From Limnoperna fortunei (taxonomy: Eukaryota; Mollusca; Bivalvia; Mytilida; Modiolidae), in NCBI GenBank assembly GCA_944474755.1, contig OX104118.1, forward strand, positions 87,527,860-87,591,859: a stretch of DNA of 64,000 bases. Direction: 5' to 3'. The notes under the pieces were generated by a model that worked only from the letters and a program-made list of their open reading frames with translations, made no database searches and was not told the origin of the DNA. Shown here in pieces: positions 43,602-56,163 of this stretch. The first letter of the stretch is position 1; each line of letters opens with the position of its first letter. Made by a program: the position numbers and the translations under genes.

Positions 43602-45481
43602 ATAAAATCTTGAACTTTCTCTACTGTATTCTTATCTTTTGTCAAATTAAAACTGTTTGATCTTTAACATTCGGGGAATAATTCCGACTTAAAAACATTA
43701 CTAAAATTAGGATTTTTCACCTATCTTTGTTCGTGTTTTAAATTAAGGTATTTATGGTCCTATTACATAAAAAGTAATACCCGAGGACCGACGGCCACTG
43801 AACAGATTTACCACTGGTTACTAGACAAAAAAGAGAAAGAAAAAACGTGCATAAATAATAATTAATAATTAGTATAACATGTGCTGATTGTGATTACAAG
43901 AGAGTTACAAAACCCTACCGTTTATAAAGTCTAATTTGGTTGCTAATTGCCAACAATTCAAATCATTACATCGAAATATACTTACATACAGTGCATCAAT
44001 TATTTTGCAATTGGAAAAAGGTGACCCTTTTTGAAAGGTGAAAGAGTTGCAGATCGGTCTTCATTATAAATGGCGAATTTTGCGTCAAATTTGTGTCCTT
44101 AGAAAAACCTCTGAATAATCCATTCTATCAGCGGACCAATTTCTATTTAAATCACTGTAGTCGACCAGAAATCTCCCGAGAAATGTACTTTTGAAAACGA
44201 CGGTCATTGTAAAAAATCTAAAACCGATATGAACAACTAGACGTTTCATTTTAGATATGTGCGGTTTCATGAGGATCCCTCGACTCGTTCTACAAAATAT
44301 TTCGGACAAACTCTTTGCTAAGAACAAAAAACTAGTGGTAACAGTAATGTAAGCAAGCCACAAAAAGTCCCATCCAGTCCCCTCCCGTCTGCAAAAGTAG
44401 ACAAATTAACAAACTGCTGATCGTCAGTTTTTCAATTTGTGTGCAGATTGGAAATATTTTAAACTCCAAAGCAAATTCATTGCAAATTGGGTTTTTTCCG
44501 ATATTGACCTCGTTATCTCATTTTTCTACATTTGGTTTTTTCTCTTTCCCTTATAAATGTTTTTTAAATATAAACGATATAGCGAACTGAAATATAATTA
44601 AAAAAGAATATACATTCATATTTATTAACTCATTTCGCATTCCGTAGATGTTTTCACACATACAAACACAATCGTTTACTTTTGGACAGTTAAGAAATAA
44701 TTGTTTTTGAATGTAAGTTTTATTCAAATACGTTTTCTCCTAGTATATACATTACGCCTCAAATGGTCTGAACTTAAAGCCTAGATAACATAATCATGTG
44801 TCGGTAAACGCACAAAGGAATTGTTGCATTGCGTTTAGAACGTTTCAGGGATTGACAGTTTTTTTGCCGAAGATTGGGGAGTTATCCAGAGGCTTCGTTT
44901 CTCCCGTTGAAACTTGGACACCATGATATATTGTTAGAAAACTGACGACGGTAACGATACACAAACATACATAATAATTCCATAATATTCCAACAAGTCA
45001 TATTTGAATTTCAATAACGGGCATTAAGGTGTGTAGGTAAAAATATAAAGAAATGGTTCGCTGTAATATAAAATGTTGTCAGTTCTATAAAAAGCTGTTA
45101 TTAACATTTAGACATTCAATATAACATAACAGAAAACATATGCATGTTACTCTGTTTTTTTATTAATACATTGTATACCTATCTTCTGAATATTTTAGAG
45201 TATGGTTGACAGGAATTTACCTGAAACGGAAATATAATGAAAAAAACTTAAACTCGCTTTACAGCAATATATAACTTGTTACGCGTTTTACTCTAAATTT
45301 TAAAATATGCTTTCAAAAAACTAATTTACACGTAGAAAATACCACGATGAAGGACAATCAATGCATCAATGTATCTAAGTATAAATTGGTTCAGTAATGG
45401 TAAAATAAGTGAAAATTATATAAGGAAGGTGCCTATGAATGTAGAATAGTTCCATCTTTTAGTCTTTACTTTAATACATCG
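43602..45481. other. non-coding stretch between the LTR element and the lectin gene
   Basis: AT-rich. 44040-44345 is a copy of repeat family B: it shares AATCTAAAACCGAT(A/G)TG, CAACTAGAC, TTTCATGAGGA and TCGTTCTACAAAA with 29260-29360. The last exon or 3' UTR of the lectin gene may lie in the right part but could not be fixed. Confidence 0.45.
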
Positions 45482-45547
45482 TCAACAAATACATCGAGAA
45501 TTTAAAAGAATATAACGTAAACCAGTTAAGACGCTTAATGGACATAC

Positions 45548-47296
45548 CATGTGGCTCTCACATATATAATGAAAAGGAAGCTGGCACTGATGATCATTCC
45601 ATTTGTTGTTCATTGGTTTATATAACTGTCCACAGTCTTCTATCCCACCGCTGTTGTCCGGTTGGTTTGTATACCAATCAGTATATACCACTTTAGATAA
45701 ATCATTGACCCAACGCCAGTCACCTTCTTGGAAATCACTAGCACCTATCCAAGGACTTTCCTGACCACTTGCTAAAAAATATGCCCCTGTTAAACTTTCA
45801 AATATTGGTGGCGAACAATTTTCTGTCATTTTTTTTTTATCTGCTTTTAATTAATTAAAAATTATTTCTTGGCTATTATTCTTTAAATTATATGTTTTAT
45901 AAAACTTGATATTTATTTCTTTATTAATCAAAAACTTACAATATTTACAAACGACATACAATATACAAAGGTTAACCTTTAAGATTGTCTACAATCCAGG
46001 TATTCTCATCAGAGTCTGTTATTTGAACCAAGTACCCTCCCAATTCGCGACATGATATCTACAACAAATGAAACATTAATACTTATAATACAATTTGTGT
46101 GTGTATTTAGTCGCAGTCTGAATGCGGGTGTTGCATTATTTACGATTTATGACGTCACTTTCAGTGTCTCTGTATTCCATTGTCACTTGATGCCTTTCTC
46201 TAATAGTGAGTTCACATGAATGTTTTATTTTATTAAACAACACACTAATGATGTCAAAATTATTTAATTATTTTGTTTTGCTTATATATATTAAGGATAA
46301 AATTCACTTCGTGAAGGTATCAATATTCGGACGAAAAAATCAATATCAGCATTATGCAATTTTTGATGCCGTGATAAAGTATGCTGTAGAGCTCACCACT
46401 GTGTGCTGCCAGTTTTGCTGCCAGCTGTGCTCGCTTCTAACCCCCATTTTAAATGCACACTTACTTATAGGCTCGGAATAATATCAAACGTCGTTCATTA
46501 ATGATATATCTTGCTTGACAATCCTGAAAATGTTTTCAACGCGCTTCTTCGGGATTACATTACTATTGTCAATATGCGTGGGATGTCAACAAACTCAAGT
46601 TTACAATTCTTGATATTTCATAGGAATGGCATAATTGTATTGTATCATACATGTAGATAAGACGTCTTTTACGGTTTAATAAGAACAACATCCATTCAAC
46701 CGCCCAATTTACTTTTAAAGGCATGACCTGTGGTTTGTTTAAAAGTCGTTAACACCGTTGCACATATACAATAAAGTTTACATTATGTAAACATCGTATA
46801 TGAAGACTATTGTTTAATGGACTAAACATATAATAAAGTCAATCATAACAAAAACTTACTTCTGCTTCTACCCACGGTTTTGTCTCCGATGAAAAGTAAT
46901 AACAATGATCTTTATATCTTCGCCAGCCGTTCTTGCAACTAGTAGATTTTTCTACAACCGAATAAAATAATGGCTTATTTGTATCAATCTCGGTGTTTTC
47001 AATTGACATTATTTTAATACTGAGCATTTTTCCTGAGAATTATTTCATATCATGATTCACAGATTGAACTTGTGTTCTAGTTAAAGACAATGGATATTTT
47101 AGAAACTTGCTACCGTATTTGAATCTGTTTATTTAGCTACACCAATGAAAAAGATTTAAATACTTTCAAGCCTGGTCTCTAAAGTGGTCAATGAAGACCT
47201 GATGCTGTTTATGGTCGCCTTTTCCTCATTATCAAGACACGTCTGTGTGGTCACAGTAAAGACGCAACACAACAGAACAGTTGCTGCAGTTAACAT
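45548..47296 (-). CDS. secreted C-type lectin: join of 47296..47164, 47032..46860, 46058..45977, 45840..45548
   Basis: Exon 1 encodes a signal peptide (MLTAATVLLCCVFTVTTQT) and a short helical stretch. Exon 2 continues it and opens the C-type lectin domain (CKNGWRRYKDHCYYF). Exon 3 gives ISCRELGGYLVQITDSDEN. Exon 4 gives GAYFLASGQESPWIGASDF, WYTNQPDNSG, EDC, NKWNDHQC and FHYICE. All junctions are GT-AG and the phases (1, 0, 1, then 0) fit, giving 227 codons so far. The QPD and WND motifs with the Glu of EDC form the Ca2+ sugar site; QPD lectins usually prefer galactose. Mussel lectins of this type act in recognition of microbes or food particles, which here is inference. After exon 4 a donor (ATG|GTATGT) implies a further short exon that I could not place; read-through would stop at 45482-45484. 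Confidence 0.85.
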
Positions 47297-47780
47297 TATA
47301 TCGTCGACTTCCTGATTACAATCTGTAACTAAACTATTATTAATGTAATCACTTAACACATATCTCTGTATACAACAAGATAAAAAATAATCCGTCAAAT
47401 TAATGCAAAAAACTTTTTCTATTTATTAATCTGTAAATTCGTTTGCAATACGCTATTACCAGATTTACGAAGCATATATCAGTGTGTATATTAGAAACAT
47501 AAAATAGAAGAACATTTGTTTATAATTCAGATTTGATTTTAAAGTAAAAAGTACGCGAATTACAAACAAAAACGTTATTAATAATCATATTATTTCCTAC
47601 ATGTACATACCTTTACTAATAATTCTGAATAAAAATGGCATAAACACTCCAATTTTTTATCACCAAAAGACTAAGTGCTAAATGACGTGATTGACCGTAT
47701 ATACATATCAAATAATTACGTCCTTAACATGCAACTGTATTTAAATGTGCTTTAATTTGTCTTTATAATATTTCAGGTAT
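47297..47780. other. region upstream of the lectin gene
   Basis: Contains the 5' UTR and presumably the promoter. No clear TATA box could be chosen in this AT-rich sequence. Confidence 0.35.
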
Positions 47781-47997
47781 CCTGTTCAGGTTTTTTTGTG
47801 GTAGTTTAAAATGTGCACAATAAGCCTTTCTTTCTGAAACGTCTCTCTGTTCTGTTTTGTTTTGTGGCAGTTTCAAATGCGGAATACTACACAATAAGCC
47901 TTTCTTTATGAAACCTCTTTCTGTTCAGTTTTGTTTTGTGGTAGTTTAAAATGTGGAATACAACACAATAAGCCTTTCTTTCTGAAACGTCTCTTTG
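47781..47997. repeat. three-copy tandem repeat, ~67-75 bp
   Basis: Each unit has TTTTGTGG(T/C)AGTTT(A/C)AAATG, then CACAATAAGCCTTTCTTT and GAAAC(G/C)TCT. Units begin near 47794, 47861 and 47936. Confidence 0.88.
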
Positions 47998-48629
47998 CTA
48001 TTCTTTTTCTGCAACTGATCAAGACGATAGTCCCGCCATACATAAAGTGTGTATATCCGTCTGTTCATAGAAAAGTCATCAGACAAATTATTCAAAGAAA
48101 AGATTTTGTATGTCATTCCAGCTGCAACACAGCATAATAAAATGTCTGAATAATAAGCTTCTATTTTTGACTTTACGCAACATAGTCCTTCATAGTAAAT
48201 ATCTATTTGTTAGTCGGACCAAGAATCTTAGATACAATTTTATCAATTATAAATCGTCACGTCTGCCTGTCTGACTTAAAAAAAAACAATTGTATAATAT
48301 CTTATATCCAGATTAAACCTGTGTCATTTTGCGCCGGGTTTGCTTGTAACGCATTTGGAACAGTTATATATATGTTTTATATATTGTTGTAATTAACTTT
48401 AGTTGAAACAATTATTCATTACATTACAAAAATACTTATTTGTTTTTGAAACATCTACATTACTTGCCGTGTATATTTAGTGATTGAAAACTATTTAATC
48501 TGTATTTTGCCATGATATTAATTAAGTAAACAATGAAAAGCAAGGCTCAAATATATAATGAGTTCTCTTTAGGAATATGTAGCCAGCCAGATACACTATA
48601 TAAAACAAGCTGGATAAATATAGCGTTCT
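47998..48629. other. non-coding stretch
   Basis: No gene or repeat recognised. Confidence 0.4.
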
Positions 48630-48717
48630 GTCCTAGCGATCTAGAGTGCTGGCAGCCGGACATAATGCAGACATAATACAGTGTGCAAACGGTGCGGGTT
48701 CGAGTTCCGCTTAGGGT
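48630..48717 (+). other. tRNA-like sequence (pseudo-tRNA or SINE head)
   Basis: The T-arm is convincing: GCGGG-TTCGAGT-TCCGC, with the box B core GGTTCGAGTTCC. The ends GTCCTAG and TTAGGGT can pair using wobbles. The D-arm/box A region (TAGCGATCTAGAGTGCTGG) and the long, poorly folding middle do not make a normal tRNA, so a decayed tRNA or a tRNA-derived SINE head is more likely than a working gene. Confidence 0.45.
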
Positions 48718-48918
48718 AAGCTAAATTAATAACAATGTTAAAATTCTAACAGTATTATGTTTAATTTGTAGACGTTTAAAAATATTTGGTATTAACCGTT
48801 TATTCCTCATGCTTCCGAAATCCGTAGAAAATATATATCATATGTCAGACCACTTAGAAATTTATATTTCTTCTGCATTGATACTGTAGTGTTCAATATT
48901 ATGTTGGTTTATTTGTTT

Positions 48919-49070
48919 ATTTTGATCGTGTTTAACGGCACTTTCAGCAATTTTTCATCTATATTGTTGCGTCCAGTTTTTTGGGGAGGAATCGAGTACA
49001 CTCTGCCCCACTGTAAATTCGAACTCCCTACCTCAGTGTTGACAAACCACGAAATCGATATAAGATGACA
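48919..49070 (-). mobile_element. tRNA-related SINE copy, minus orientation
   Basis: The complement contains GTTTGTCAACACTGAGG, a box-B-like GAGTTCGAATT, ACTCGATTCC, CTGGACGCAACAATATAGAT and the tail AATTGCTGAAAGTGCCGTTAA. This is the most complete copy of the family in the window. Confidence 0.65.
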
Positions 49071-49322
49071 GTTGCTAGAGAGCTTGCGCATGATCTGATG
49101 GACGACTGAATGCGCTCTCGTATATAAATGGGATATATTGATGGATAACATACATCTATAGTATTATTGTTTAGTATGGTGGTTATATAATCTATTCAGT
49201 GATACATTGAAGTTCTAAATTAACTGAGACGCACAGTATTTTGTGTATTTACTCTTGAGTGAAAACCCTGAGCATACCCTTTTTATATCCTGAGTTGTAC
49301 TCATGACAATAGATAAACAAAT

Positions 49323-50450
49323 ATGGATGCCCCCACTGACAATAACATCGATTTGTTGCAATCTTGTTCTCAACCCAACCCATCGTCCACAGACAAGTGC
49401 ACCCCATCTGCTAAAAAGAGGACCATTCCCGATAGTCCGAATGAGCTACCTGGTACTGTAAAACAGCAAACCCGTCAAATTCGTAGACGTACAAACTCTT
49501 TGGAAAACCTCAGTGATATCGACTCTAAGAAAACACCTGCATTAAAAAGGGACATTACGAGTATGGTAATAGAAGCATTGACTAGCCCTGAAGTGCAAAA
49601 TGCTATAATTCCAGTGTTATCTCAAAAAATAGGTGAAACATTATCATTATTGATTGAATCTCACGTGAAAGCTTATGTTCAGTCTGAAACTAAGCCACTG
49701 GTTGACACAATAAATAGCCAACAGAAAACTATTGAAAACTTGCAGAAACTACACAACGATCACACCAAAAAAATATGCACACAGTTTATTAAAATATCCA
49801 CCATGGAAAAAACTATCAACCAACAATTAATGAAAATTCAAGAACATGAGGCTAAAATGAATTCACTGCACAAGAGAATTTGTGAACTTGAAATTCAAAT
49901 GGAAAATCAAGAGCAATATTCCCGTAGAACTAGCCTGCGCTTTCACAACATTGCAGTACCTATTGACAACAGGAGCAGACTAATCCACCCGGTCGATACA
50001 TATACTCTTATCCTAAATGTATGCAATAATAAGCTAGGTTTACAATTAACAATTAATGATATTGGTAGATCACATGTAATCGGGAAAGTAAGAGACGGTA
50101 AATCTCAAGTCATCGTTCGATTTCTGTAGTACCGCACTAGACAGCTCGTCTACACCAACAAACAACGATTAAAGGAGGACCAAGGCGGCATTTTTATTAC
50201 AGAAAACCTCACTCAGTTTAGGACTAGTCTTACTAAAAGACTAGCCGATATGAAATTCAAAGGGCAGATAAACGCCTACTGGACAAGTGATGGACGCATC
50301 TTCGTTAAGGAAACTGAAAATAGCCGCAAAAGGGTTATTTCTAATTTTGATCAAATTGAACAAATAGACCGTCGTTCTAAAGTGCATGCTACCGACAGTG
50401 ATGGTTCTGCGAACACGACGACCGAGTTTGCCGCAGGCGACGAATCGTAG
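49323..50450 (+). pseudogene. LINE ORF1 protein with one in-frame stop
   Basis: ATG 49323 to TAG 50448-50450, 375 codons, with one internal TAG at 50127-50129 (after residue 268). The N-terminus is polar and Ser/Pro-rich. Residues about 115-205 are heptad-like (coiled coil: IENLQKLHNDHTKK, HKRICELEIQMENQEQ). The motif EQYSRRTSLRFHNI marks the start of the RRM-like domain known from L1-type and related LINE ORF1 proteins. The C-terminal part after the stop (RLKEDQGGIFITENLT, then FVKETEN) continues it in frame. As an RNA-binding chaperone it would form the RNP with the element RNA. Only the stop is damaging. Confidence 0.75.
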
Positions 50451-52574
50451 ACAATTAATCACAGTTGAAGTTTTTTTCGGTGTATATATATCACATTTAA
50501 ATTTTTCTATCGGTCGTAATTGAATTATTGTGTAATGTAATCTAATTGCAAGTTTTCTTACCCCCTTCCAAGTACCTATCTGTTTAATAGTATCCCTTAT
50601 AACATTTTTTCGAACACTTCATTTTACTTATACTATGTTAAGAATCATGTATAATTGCCTAGAAATCTACTGAAACCCGGGCTTTTATTAGATGAATTAA
50701 ATTAACTGGGTGTTTTCCTTTCTGGTCCGCGTTACAACGGTTATTCGGTGATATATTTATTAAAGTTATAAGATGCACATAAAAAAATATTGAATTTTTT
50801 TTTTCTGTTAATTCCATGCGATTTGTATCCATGCTATACTCTACTTACTCAAGAAACTAAAAAACAAAGATACGTAGTGCTTCTTTCACATATCTCGAGT
50901 CTGTTACTATTAGCTTATTAACTGATGCTCTCTTTTTATATTATAATAATAAGTATTATTAATTGAACTACTTTCTACAGAGTGTTGATGATGAGCTCTA
51001 CTTCTTTTTTAACTAATCATTGAATATTGCCGGGAGGAGCTGTATCACATACCCGAGGTCACTGATGATACAGCTCACCCATGGTTCTCCAATCAAAATA
51101 TGTAGTATGTTTCTTATATTCCTAATAGCTCTGAATATACAAACCTTATATATATCTGTATCAATTTACACATACAAAAGAGCAAGTTATATGTTTTATG
51201 CTCTTGCATTATGTTTAATAGATCTTATAATGTTAAGATTGACTCTAATGTAAAAAGTTCATATTTATAAAGATACGGGAGTACTATTATGTATACATAT
51301 ACAGTTGTATGCGTATATGTGTGTATATGTATGTATATATATATTTAAATAAGTGTGTACGTATATGTTTATTTTATGGGTCGGGTAATATACATATTGG
51401 CATTATAATAAAATGAACAATCCATACAATTGTTCATCTACATCTTTTCTGAATAACAAGATCAAAAAGTTCTTTATTAAAAATATCATATAAATAAAAA
51501 AATATCTGTCAAATCAAGAACATTAGCATCATATTCACTCAGAGTATTGTATTTGTAAGTAATAATATTAATATTAATGGTGATGGTGATGATATTAATA
51601 ATGATAATTCTTATTATTGTTATTATAGTTATCATTATTATTAACATTACTATTATTATTAGAAATGTAATTATGTGTTTGTGTTATTATTATTACTAGT
51701 GTAATTTATTCAAACTGAGTTCAAACTATTATTCAGTAACGTTCCTAAAACAACTCAATTTAAAGATTGTATATACGTCATGTATGTCTCCAAATCCCAT
51801 TTAATAAATCAACGCCCATTGTCATTTTAAGCTTCACACATTCAGACTTCACTAATTACTTAAAGTGCACCGAGTCCTATATCTTTATCGTGTATTTTAC
51901 TGATATATTCTGACCTCACCCACCAGGAACCCCCACATTATTAATATTATTATAATGACCCTATAATTAATATCGAAATGAGCTTTAAGTACACAATCTC
52001 TAATTTTATTATCAGTAAAAATCTGTATATTTCGGACATATTGGACTCATATTGAACAATACCTGATCTCACCCAATTGGAACCCCACACTTCATGGGTG
52101 AATCGAATAATAGGTCAAGTGCAACTTAAGTTCTTGATAAAGTAGCTTCTTTTCTATTTTTTTTTTATCGTTTTAAGAATAACAACATCAATGTTTTTTT
52201 TCTGTTCTCTTAGTCTGGAGATTCCTTTGCATTCACTGAATTGTAGATAAATAGCATTTCTGACCATGAACAAAATAATTGTAAATATCCCATTTCGTCC
52301 TAAATGTAAATGACTTCCCTTAATATGTGCATTATTTCCTTATTTCATATTATTTTTGGTTTATTATGTTGTTATTACCAGTTCTCTATTTTTACTTTAA
52401 GTGATGATGAGTGTGATTTTCTTACTTTGTGTTACCGGTTAGGCAGCCCGTCTAAAACAGTTATTGTCTTACAACCAAATGGGTAACTGTATTGGAATTT
52501 ACAGGGTGGCCATCGAGGTATTCAATTTACTTATCCAATGCACCTTTAGGTCCGTTAAAGTAAATGTCTATTAG
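50451..52574 (+). other. long spacer between LINE ORF1 and ORF2
   Basis: No coding part. It includes TA/TG-rich sequence near 51290-51350 and an ATT-rich microsatellite (51556-51662). Two diverged similar segments lie at about 51880-51935 and 52030-52100 (GACCTCACCCACCAGGAACC and GATCTCACCCAATTGGAACC). Confidence 0.5.
51556..51662. repeat. (ATT)n / (ATG)n-like microsatellite
   Basis: Imperfect run of ATT and GAT/GTT trinucleotides. Confidence 0.85.
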
Positions 52575-55500
52575 AGCTCATATAAAGATATACTACTTAC
52601 CAATTTAAAGTGTTCATTACTCGTCGTTTCCCTCTCCCTACTTCAAAGTTTAAATCCAAATATAAATGCTGTTTTTCTGTTAATTATCCTTCATTATATC
52701 CTTGTAATTGGAAATGTTGAAAGAAATCCTGGTCCCACAATAAATAATATTACCAATTCTATATCTAATATCCCATCAGATGCAATCTCAATATGTAGTA
52801 TTCGAAGTATAAGAAACAAACTTTCTTTCCCAGAAAACTTCACGGACGAGTTTGACATAGTTACCCTTACCGAAACTCACGTAGACTCAAATATAAAAGA
52901 TGAAGACCTGCAACTTGATTCCTTTTCAAAAGCTATTATTCGTAAGGATCGAAACAAATTTGGCGGTGGCTTACTTATGTAAAGGACGATGTTTCAATAA
53001 CGCGGAAAGGTGCAATCGAAAACCAAATTGATGAATCATTATGGGTAGAAATAAAAGGTAAAGGTAATCTGTTTTTACTTTGTTGCACATATCGACCGAA
53101 TGGACGGACAATGACTACTGGACACGACTAAATCATGCAATAAAATTGGGCTACGAGATTAATAAAAACATTGTGATTACGTGGGATTTTAATTCTGATT
53201 TATTAATGTTGATAATAATAAATTAATTGATACAATGAATTTGTTCAATTTAACGAACGTAATCAGTAAGCCTACACGGATAACGGATCATAGTAGGACA
53301 TTACTTGACCCAATTATCATAAGCGACGCAATTCAGTATTTGTTTTCTGACGTTTATGAAGTACCTTGTGACGTAAGTGATCACGACTCGCCAATACTAT
53401 TCTTAGACTCCCCAAAATATTTATCTAATTAATTTCAGAGACAAATATGGTTGTACGATAAAACAAATATTGAACAATTCTCTACAAAACTTGGTACTAT
53501 AAATTGGTATGAACTTCTTTCTGATGTTGAGGATGTCGATGAAATGTGTAGCATATTCACTGACGAATTTCTAAACATCGCAAGGAGAGCATTCCATCCA
53601 GAATGGTTACCATTCGAAATAACGATAAACCGTGGTTCAACCACGAACTTCGAAAAGAAATTCGTAGACGGAACCGATTTAGAAAAACAGCATTTAAATC
53701 TAAAAAACAGCAGATCTAATAAAATACAAAAAACAAAGGAACAAAGTAAATAATTTTAAAAAAACTGCAAAAGAAATTTTTGAAAAAAATCTTGATAATA
53801 TTATACTAGATAATGCTGCTAACACTAAGACTTATTGGAAAATTATGAAAATGTTTATAAAATCAAATAAAGGATGTTATAATTTACCCCCACTTCGAAA
53901 TGTAATCCAAAATTCCAGCCAGGGAGATGTTGTCTACGGGTACGACGAGAAATGTGAGCTATTAAATAAATATTTCAGTCAAATTTCAACACTAAATGAC
54001 GAAAATGTTATTCTCCCTGATTTTGAAATGAGGACAAATATACAACTTCACGACATAGTAATCAGCACTGAAGAAATTGTTGACATTATAAAAACTCTAG
54101 AACCCAATAAAGCATCTGGGCCAGACATAATAAGCCACAAAATGTTAAACATTGTCCAGACAAAGTAGCAATTACTCTCCAATTAATTTTTAATAAATCT
54201 CTACAGCAATGCAAATACCTATCTGGTTGAAAGATAGCAAATGTTATTGCAATATTCAAAAAGGGTGACAGTTCAATACCGTCTAATTATAGACCATATC
54301 GCTTATTAGCTGCGTCGGCAAGGTAATAGAACGTGTTATTTATAAGTATGTATTCAACCACATGCAAAGAAATAATCTATCAATACCAGTCTGGCTTTCG
54401 TCCCAACTGTTCTACAGTTCACCAGCTGTTAGAAATATACAACTGTATTTTAAATTCACTAGAGAAGAAAGAAATATATTGTTTTGTTTTCTGCGATTTT
54501 TCAAAGGCTTACGATAAAGTTTGGTATAAAGGTTTATTACATAAAATTAAATCGTGTGGAGTAAATGGAACTTTATTACAATGGTTTAAAAGCTACTTGA
54601 ATAATAGGCAACAGAGAGTAGAAATCAAACAATCGTCATCCGAGCTTTGTAATGTGCATGCTGGTGTTCCGCAGGGGTCGGTGCTAGGTCCTTTATTATT
54701 TATCATATATATCAATGATATAGCTGAACAACTTGTTTCACTATGTAGACTGTTTGCCGATGACACGTCGTTTAGCTATTCCAGTCGTGATTCTGCGCAG
54801 ATTCAGGCTGTTATTGATCGCGATTTGAAAGAGCTGAACCAATGATCCTAAAAATGGTTAATGTCATTTAATCCCGAAAAAACCGAAATCATGTTATTTT
54901 CAAATATAATCCCACCAGATATGAGATTTACACTAAATGACACTAATATACCAGTCACTAAACTCCATTAACATCTAGGTGTTACCTTCAGCAGTGATGC
55001 TAAGTGGAATACACACATTGATAATATTATATGTACATGTAGTGTTTTAAAGCACCTGAATGAACTCAGGAAATTGAAATATAAACTTACTAGAAAAAAC
55101 TTAGAAAAATTATCTTTAGTCTTTATAAGACCCCTTTTTGAATATGCATGTGAAGTTTGGGATAACATGGGAGTAGGCTACTGAAATAAACTTGAACAAT
55201 TACAGATTGAGGCTGCTCGAATTGCCACGGGCCTACCAATTTTTACAAATGCAACAAATATTTATACTGAAATTCGGTGGGAGTCTTTGGATGAGCGCAG
55301 TAAAAACGCAGGAAGTTACAAATATTTTATAATATACAGCAAAAGTACAGTAACTTAATTCCGCCTACAATACAAAGCACGACAGTTTATCCCTTGCGTA
55401 ATGGCAACAATATTATGACTCCCTTCTGTAGACTATCCCTGTCTGAAGAATCCTTTATACCATCAACTATACGACAGTGGAACCGTTTAGATAGAACTTG

Positions 55501-55869
55501 AACCCACATAGAAGAGTTCCAACGCATTATGAATATTGTCTTCGAAAACTAAATATTGTCCTAACCCAAATAAGATGTTCAGCATCAATATTGAATTATG
55601 ACCTGTACAGGGTAAATATTATATCTGATCCATATTGTCGCTGTGGATCCGACCGCGAAGACTCAAATCATTACTTCTTTGCATGTTCGAGATATGCTAA
55701 TATTAGAAATAGATTATTTGAAAACCTTCAGTGGCTACCAATCTACTGTCCAATAAATCTAGAACTCCTTACATCTGATAATTCGCAATTGTCAAATGAG
55801 CAGAATGAACAAGTCTTTAAGCATCTATTTGAGTATATCAAAGGGTCAGAAAGGTTCCCCATAATTTGA
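52575..55869 (+). pseudogene. LINE ORF2: 2A-like peptide, endonuclease, reverse transcriptase, zinc cluster
   Basis: The frame opens after a stop at 52572-52574. A hydrophobic stretch (FLLIILHYILVI) precedes the 2A-like motif. The endonuclease shows LTETHVDS, RKDRNKFGGG, CCTYRPN (frame changed), VITWDFNSD and VSDHDSP. The RT shows NKASGPD, QSGFRPNCST, DFSKAYDKVW, HAGVPQGSVLGPLLF and FADDTS (54753-54770), followed by a thumb with PEKTEIMLF. The C-terminus has a CRCGSDREDSNHYFFAC zinc cluster. It is interrupted by frame changes near 52978, 53120, 53210, 53430, 53750, 54170-54330 and 54840, and by several stops up to 55500. The RT core at 54333-54845 is intact over 170 codons. Confidence 0.85.
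52710..52736 (+). other. 2A-like ribosome-skipping motif
   Basis: GNVERNPGP, compared with the consensus D(V/I)ExNPGP: only the first Asp is replaced, by Asn. It is preceded by a hydrophobic segment and followed by the endonuclease, the arrangement described for 2A-bearing non-LTR elements of marine invertebrates. Confidence 0.75.
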
Positions 55870-56163
55870 ATCATTACTGACAAGGATTTGAAATCACACT
55901 CATCATCATCACATCCATCTCATCTATCACATCAATTTTTCTCTATTTAATTTCTTTTTTTTCCTTTAATATGTGTCATCAAAAATTGTGTTAAGTCTCT
56001 AACAAACATAATATAATTTGTATTGTATTACAATATACGCTGCTCTATCAATATATTTTTGTAACATACTGTATACTGGAGAAGACTTCATAAGTTTGAT
56101 TAACTTGTGTCTTATCCAATTTGCATGTTTGAGCAAATAAAATATGTTTAAACTAAAAAAAAG

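Larger units (their letters stand above)
49240..56163 (+). mobile_element. CR1/L2-like LINE with ORF1, 2A-like peptide and ORF2 (decayed)
   Basis: Contains ORF1 (coiled coil and RRM-like part), a 2-kb spacer, ORF2 (2A-like motif, APE-type endonuclease, reverse transcriptase, C-terminal zinc cluster), a 3' UTR and an end at AATAAA (about 56136) plus a short A-run (to about 56163). The left end is uncertain. No target-site duplication was established. ORF1 and ORF2 could belong to two nested elements, because the spacer is unusually long. Confidence 0.75.

Noticed and set aside
48630..48717. working tRNA gene
   Set aside because: Only the T-arm and weakly the acceptor stem fit; the D-arm and anticodon arm do not fold normally.
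49062..49069. AAGATGAC as target duplication of the LINE (also after the A-run near 56160)
   Set aside because: Only 8 bp, within a SINE copy, about 180 bp left of the likely element start, and CR1-like elements often lack target duplications.
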